This document shows positions 59,993 to 64,000 of a DNA stretch of 64,000 bases, one piece after another (the first letter of the stretch is position 1; each line of letters opens with the position of its first letter). The notes beneath the pieces were generated by a model that searched no databases, was not told where the DNA came from, and saw only the letters and a list, made by a program, of their open reading frames with translations. The stretch comes from Flavobacterium sp. ACN6 (GTDB taxonomy: Bacteria > Bacteroidota > Bacteroidia > Flavobacteriales > Flavobacteriaceae), in contig NZ_MRCQ01000002.1 of NCBI RefSeq assembly GCF_002304005.1, positions 310,001-374,000 of the forward strand. Direction: 5' to 3'. The translations under genes and the position numbers were made by a program.

Positions 59993-60029
59993 AACGCATT
60001 TCTAAAAACTAGAAATGCGTTTTTTTTTA
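59993..60029 (+). terminator. Terminator after the amidase gene
   Basis: AACGCATTTCTA and TAGAAATGCGTT form a perfect 12-bp stem with a 5-nt loop, followed by a T-run. Confidence 0.95.
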
Positions 60030-60059
60030 TTAATAACAGCACGAAATCAGTGTAAAAAG

Positions 60060-60210
60060 AAAATTTAACACCGAAAACCCTGCGGTTTTTTTTTCTAAAT
60101 TAATTAAGTTTAATTCACAAAGCTTTGCGAACTTAGTTTGCGTAAACTACTCAATTCTTTAGCCAACTGTAAAAAAACCTTTGCGAACTCTGCGGTAAAA
60201 AAATAGTTAG
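60060..60210. repeat. Short-word repeats in the 59965-60336 gap
   Basis: AACCCTGCGGTTTTTTTT (60076 on) and AACTCTGCGGTAAAAAAA (60186 on) share the CTGCGGT core; TTTGCGAACTTAG and CTTTGCGAACTCTGCGG share the TTTGCGAACT word. No gene is recognisable. Confidence 0.5.
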
Positions 60211-60266
60211 GCCAATCCATTCCACAACAAACAACAAACAACAAACAATAAAGACTCAATCCCAAT

Positions 60267-60303
60267 AAAAAAGCTGCCAAAACATTAGTATGTTTCGACA
60301 GCT
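60267..60303 (-). terminator. Terminator of the OmpL-like porin gene
   Basis: On the minus strand AGCTGTCGAAACA and TGTTTTGGCAGCT pair (with two mismatches) and are followed by a short T-run. Confidence 0.65.
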
Positions 60304-60336
60304 CCAAAAAAAAAAAAAAAATATCAATCTTTATCT

Positions 60337-61428
60337 CTAGAAAGAGTATGTTGTTGCAATTAAAGCGTAAAAGCTTCCTCCTGTTGGCAGTGCATCTTTA
60401 TCTAAAAATATATCTTCAGAAGCTGCATCGTATCTTAGCTCAGGAATAATTGTAAGTTTTCCAACTTTGTAATTTAAAGAAACTGTGTTAGCAAATACAC
60501 TAGATCCTGTTAATGTTCCCATACTTGGTGCCGCATCTTTAGCATCAAAATATTCTATTCTGTAAGCTAAAAGCAATGATGGACTGAATGTATAATTTGC
60601 GTATCCAACTACTGAAAACCATTCGCCGTCTAGCGTGCTGTCAAAATCATTTGTAGTTTTAGCATAAGTTGCGTTTAAACCAAGTCCAAAACTATCACTG
60701 ATTGTTTTAGAAGCAGTCAAGTCAAATTGCGTTTTGTTTTCGTCAGAAACTGGAATTATACTTCCTGGGATTGGGTTACTGCTTCCTGTTGTAAAATTCA
60801 AATAAGCACTTCCTGTATCACCAATATACCCTAATTGTCCTATGAACGTTTTTTGATATGAACCCGCATCCATTGCCGATTTAAAATCAGTTGGGTTTGT
60901 TACTCCTAACATTGCTGTAAATTTACCAGCCGTATATTGAGCTTTAACCCCTGTGTTAAAAAATGGACCATAAGAGAAAGCATATGACATACTATAGTTT
61001 TTATTATCTACAGCATCTAATACCTCATACCCAATATGAGTTCCGAAACTACCTGCCACTACTTTAAATTCGTCTGTTAAATTGTATGTAAAAAATAATT
61101 GTTTAATTAAAAATTTTGCACTTACATCTTTATCTGGCGTTTCATTATATGAAAACTCTGCTGCTCTTTTTCCGAAACCTAAGTCTACAAAAACAGAAGC
61201 TTTTCCAAAAGTATGACCTGCCTCGATCGACGCCATTCCTAGCTCGAATGAATTTTGTGAGTTGGTGAAGCTCGTTAATCCATTCATTTGTTTTGAAAAA
61301 TCATATTTATAGTACGCATCTGCAGAGCCTCCCCACGTGGTTGCTGGCGAAGCTGCGGCTTCATCATCTTGGGCAAAGGCGAAAGAACTGGTTAACATCG
61401 CGGCTAAAATGTGAAATACTTTTTTCAT
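60337..61428 (-). CDS. OmpL-like beta-barrel porin (BBP2 family)
   Basis: A 363-residue outer-membrane barrel with signal peptide MKKVFHILAAMLTSSFAFAQ. The start GGSADAYYKYDFSKQMNG, then FTNSQNSFELGMASIEAGHT and FVDLGFGKRAAEFSYNE are the opening strands of the BBP2/OmpL-like family; strand pairs continue to the terminal aromatic ALIATTYSF. It probably allows diffusion of small molecules. It is downstream of GH5/GH27 on the same strand but separated by 604 nt, so it is a separate unit. Confidence 0.88.
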   Translation of the reverse strand: MKKVFHILAAMLTSSFAFAQDDEAAASPATTWGGSADAYYKYDFSKQMNGLTSFTNSQNSFELGMASIEAGHTFGKASVFVDLGFGKRAAEFSYNETPDKDVSAKFLIKQLFFTYNLTDEFKVVAGSFGTHIGYEVLDAVDNKNYSMSYAFSYGPFFNTGVKAQYTAGKFTAMLGVTNPTDFKSAMDAGSYQKTFIGQLGYIGDTGSAYLNFTTGSSNPIPGSIIPVSDENKTQFDLTASKTISDSFGLGLNATYAKTTNDFDSTLDGEWFSVVGYANYTFSPSLLLAYRIEYFDAKDAAPSMGTLTGSSVFANTVSLNYKVGKLTIIPELRYDAASEDIFLDKDALPTGGSFYALIATTYSF

Positions 61429-62032
61429 GTTTTAAATTGGTTTTTAGTTATTAATTGATTCTGGTTAGTTAATCTTTTATATATCTATTTAATAGTATAA
61501 GTCATTTCTAAAACCCTTTGTACGTCCCTAAAACATCATCATTTTCATTAGCGAATTTATTAACTTTTGTATGAGTAGAATAATTCAAATCTACTTTTTT
61601 GACGTTTTAGGTAAAGAATTACGGATTACAAAAATTAAATTGACAATAATCGTTATTTGACATTTATAATTAATTCTTTTTGAAAATTCAATAACAAAAT
61701 TTTAAGATATTTTACCAAAAAACAAGGGTTAACAAACAAAATGAGTTAAAAAATAGACTCATTTAAATTAAAAACAAACTTAAAAACAAAAATACCCCTA
61801 AAAAAATAGGGGTAGTAAATAAAAAAAAATAAAAACCATAAACCAAAAAGTTATATACAACAAAAAACAGCTTTTACTTTAGCGAGAATTATTCTTACAA
61901 AAAAAATAATTAAAAAGTAAAATTGAACTTTCTCCAGAAAGCTCAATTCTCCAAAAAATGACTTTAAAAAAGCAAAAAAAAAACCTGCTCTAATTATGAG
62001 CAGGCTTTTTTTATAAAGCGAGAGAATATATT
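61429..62032. other. 604-nt gap without a gene between GH5 and porin
   Basis: AT-rich and noncoding in all frames. It contains a CCTAAAAC...GTTTTAGG pair (about 61527-61611), ATGAGT/ACTCAT (from 61741), TACCCCTA (61793-61800) pairing with TAGGGGTA (61807-61814), and AATTGAACTTTCT (61921-61933) pairing with AGAAAGCTCAATT (61936-61948). No TAnnTTTG box on the minus strand before the porin gene was found. Confidence 0.6.
61974..62005 (-). terminator. Terminator of the GH5/GH27 operon
   Basis: On the minus strand CCTGCTC and GAGCAGG form a 7-bp stem with a 7-nt loop, followed by ten T, 28 nt after the GH5 stop. Confidence 0.92.
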
Positions 62033-62998
62033 TTATTTGTCTTTATTATACTTCCTTAAATATTCACGAACTTTAAGTCCTGAATCTTTTAAATCTTCGT
62101 CTTTCCATTTTCCTTCCGATTTAGCCGATTTTTTTAACATCGAACAAGTTTCGTCTTTATCTGACACAGACCATGTAATCCAGCTTATTTTTCTATCTTC
62201 CATCCAATCAATATATTCCTGCCAAGCCTGATAATTTAGAGGTCCGTCTCCAGAAGCTTCCATACCAGCAGACTCCGAAACGAAAACAGGCAGACCACTT
62301 TTAATTGCTGCATCCGTTCTATCTCTTAATTCTTTTCCGTGTGTAGCGGCGTAAAAATGCATCGTATACATTATATTAGTATAGCCTACTATAGGATCTT
62401 CTGCAGGAAGATTAATATCCTGATCCCAGCGCGGACAGCCAACCAAAATAATATTGTTTGGATCGTTCTCTCGGATTACTCGAATTATTTCTTCGGAATA
62501 ACTTTTAACTTCCCACCAGGTTTCATAATCTGGTTCATTAAACACCTCATATATAATGTTAGGATACTTGGCATATTTTTTTGACATCTCTGCAAAGAAT
62601 TCTTTTGCTTCTTTCAGATTTACATTATGACTGTGCCAATCTATAATTACATAGATATCTGATTTTATAGCACCATTTACAACGGCTTCTATTTTCTCTT
62701 TAGAAAACTGCGGATTTTTTATATACGAAAGATCTCCGAGTTCTATTCCCATTGCGGCACGAACTATATTACAATTGAAATCTTTTTTTAGCCAGCTTAC
62801 TGCTTTTTCATTATAAAATCTTGGCCATAAGCTATGCCAGCCAAAACTCAATCCGCGGAGGACGATCGGATTGTTATTTTTATCTACGAGCTGTGTTCCC
62901 TGTACACTTAACTGTCCGTGCTTTTTTACGAATTGTGCGTTTGAAATCGTAACAAACATTACAAGAAATAAAACTAAATACCAAAGCTTCGATTTCAT
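62033..62998 (-). CDS. GH5-family secreted glycanase
   Basis: A 321-residue exported glycoside hydrolase with signal peptide MKSKLWYLVLFLVMFVTIS to near SNAQ. GH5 landmarks: LRGLSFGWHSLW (near 48), acid/base Glu in YEVFNEPDYETWW (near 148), MHFYAATHG (near 210), nucleophile Glu in PVFVSESAG (near 244; the usual TEWG becomes SESAG), WITWSVSDK near 275. It resembles the endoglucanase/mannanase branch; substrate unproven. It follows the GH27 gene by 10 nt. Confidence 0.9.
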   Translation of the reverse strand: MKSKLWYLVLFLVMFVTISNAQFVKKHGQLSVQGTQLVDKNNNPIVLRGLSFGWHSLWPRFYNEKAVSWLKKDFNCNIVRAAMGIELGDLSYIKNPQFSKEKIEAVVNGAIKSDIYVIIDWHSHNVNLKEAKEFFAEMSKKYAKYPNIIYEVFNEPDYETWWEVKSYSEEIIRVIRENDPNNIILVGCPRWDQDINLPAEDPIVGYTNIMYTMHFYAATHGKELRDRTDAAIKSGLPVFVSESAGMEASGDGPLNYQAWQEYIDWMEDRKISWITWSVSDKDETCSMLKKSAKSEGKWKDEDLKDSGLKVREYLRKYNKDK

Positions 62999-63008
62999 AT
63001 ATTATTTT

Positions 63009-64000
63009 TTAAGGATTTAGTTTTAAGGTAATAACATCATGCGAAGCGATTGCAGCGCTAAATGCTTTCTTGGTATTTCCCGCTTCTTTGTTTTTCCAAA
63101 GATCCTTTATTTTGAAGTCTCCTTTAGAGAAATCAGCTTCATATCCGAAATCCGAATCTTTGAAATTATTTTTCTTCCAATCAAAATTAACTTTTTTTGC
63201 AGATTCAGTTCTATTGATAAAACTAACTGCCCAGGCTCCGTCAGATAGTGGTTTTACCCAAACTTCTACTCCATCTAAAACGGCATATTTAAATCCTTGA
63301 ATTCCTAGTTTATCTTGATTTACAGCTAGTAATTCTTTATTCGTTAAAATGGCCAGTGTTTCTTTAGACATTTTTCTATAATCATTTCCTGTAAACAAAG
63401 GCGAAGCCAGCATGCACCACATTGCAAAATGCGTTTTATCTTCGGTATCATTCATTTCGTTCCCCACTTCCATCATATCAAAATCATTCCAATGATCTGG
63501 ACCAGAATATTTACGAATATCTTTTCGCATATCGGCGATTTTCATGAATCCCCAAGACGACCAGTTTTCAGGATGTTTGAATTCGCAGTCGAAACAAGGA
63601 TAAATATCTCCCGAAATTCTCCAAAGATTTCCAATTGGTTTTCCCCATTCCCACGGCTGGTTATCTCCCCATTCGCAAAGACTGAAAACAATTGGTCTGC
63701 CGGCAGTTTTTAAAGCATTACTCATAGTTGTATAGGCTTCTTTAGCAGTGATTCCCTCTGTATTACACCAGTCGTATTTTAGAAAATCTATTCCGAGTTT
63801 GGCATAAAATCTCGCATCTTGATATTCATATCCTCTTGTTCCAGGATAACCTGCACAAGTTTTGGTTCCAGCACAATTGTACAATCCGAATTTTAAACCT
63901 TTACTGTGCACATAATCAATAACCGATTTCATTCCGCTGGGAAATTTTGCCGGATCTGGTACTAAATCGCCATTTGCATCACGTTCGTGCGTCATCCAAC
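63009..64000 (-). CDS. GH27 alpha-galactosidase, 5' end missing
   Basis: The gene runs off the window end; 330 codons are present on the minus strand, and the frame remains open to base 64000 (WMTHERDANGDLVPDP). GH27 features: FPSGMKSVIDYVHSKGLKFG, YNCAGTKTCAGYPGTRGYE, nucleophile Asp in LKYDWCNTEG (near residue 95), the acid/base Asp in RISGDIYP (near 150), WNDFDMMEVGN (usually WNDPDML) and AMWCMLASPLFTGNDYRKM. It removes alpha-galactose side groups. An internal ATG (63995) is not the true start. Confidence 0.93.
   Translation of the reverse strand, partial: WMTHERDANGDLVPDPAKFPSGMKSVIDYVHSKGLKFGLYNCAGTKTCAGYPGTRGYEYQDARFYAKLGIDFLKYDWCNTEGITAKEAYTTMSNALKTAGRPIVFSLCEWGDNQPWEWGKPIGNLWRISGDIYPCFDCEFKHPENWSSWGFMKIADMRKDIRKYSGPDHWNDFDMMEVGNEMNDTEDKTHFAMWCMLASPLFTGNDYRKMSKETLAILTNKELLAVNQDKLGIQGFKYAVLDGVEVWVKPLSDGAWAVSFINRTESAKKVNFDWKKNNFKDSDFGYEADFSKGDFKIKDLWKNKEAGNTKKAFSAAIASHDVITLKLNP

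Overview
The window is a chromosomal segment of a Bacteroidota bacterium, most likely a Flavobacterium. The sequence is AT-rich and has almost no Shine-Dalgarno sites. Many genes are preceded by the Bacteroidota -7 box TAnnTTTG. There are type IX secretion (T9SS) sorting domains of type A and type B, a CarboxypepD_reg/TonB-dependent receptor, and many Bacteroidota-type hypothetical proteins. No rRNA, CRISPR array, phage or transposase gene is visible; most of the window looks like core chromosome.

Layout. 1-6307: tryptophan operon trpG(partial)-D-C-F-B-A, with a gamma-glutamylcyclotransferase-like gene and a nitrilase-like gene lying between trpB and trpA. 6354-8036: secreted M1 metallopeptidase. 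8109-12795: TetR regulator plus a TolC/EmrA/EmrB-type efflux operon, with two tandem palindromic operators over the promoter. 13031-17577: yaaA (minus), then cca, a small membrane protein, heme A synthase and a TonB-plug-like secreted protein. 17579-21736 (minus): a signalling operon made of a TPR-like secreted protein, a LytS/YpdA-type histidine kinase fused to a 2TM domain, four stand-alone 2TM proteins and a LytTR response regulator. 22251-24410: TonB-dependent receptor. 24552-26762: nitrilase, DinB-like, acetyltransferase and VOC genes. 27132-29113: ClC-type channel and HPP membrane protein. 29381-34164: IS1096-passenger-like protein, a four-helix-bundle protein inside inverted repeats, a nucleoid-associated protein and a large GAF protein. 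34255-41323: HD-PycTM membrane protein, a giant lipoprotein joining a metallophosphoesterase to an outer-membrane barrel, a beta-propeller-like lipoprotein and a kinase-like protein of unknown function. 41429-45541: ABC exporter pair and a T9SS type B cargo protein. 45669-52256: typA, PAS histidine kinase plus receiver protein, rpsT, three tRNA-Glu genes and proS. 52357-59964: envelope proteins (Gly/Trp/Tyr-rich lipoprotein, FadL-like OMP, T9SS type A protein, Spy-like protein, amidase) around rimO. 60337-64000 (minus): OmpL-like porin, GH5 glycanase and the 3' part of a GH27 alpha-galactosidase.

The most unusual part of the window is its noncoding DNA. Many intergenic gaps are filled with imperfect inverted repeats built from short 7-8 nt words. 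The words differ from gap to gap but the two-armed architecture is the same. One such repeat family (words like GGTTCAAAGG) brackets the four-helix-bundle gene at 30039-30398 in inverted orientation, and also occurs as a three-unit tandem hairpin array at 21951-22244 and as solo copies. Together these look like a repeat/ORF element whose mobility or function I cannot establish from sequence alone. Other points worth attention are the HD-PycTM protein without a cyclase nearby, the tandem 2TM-protein cassette, and the GD.R..N/DFD kinase-like protein.

Limits: all family assignments come from reading motifs by eye. No database search, structure prediction or identity calculation was run.
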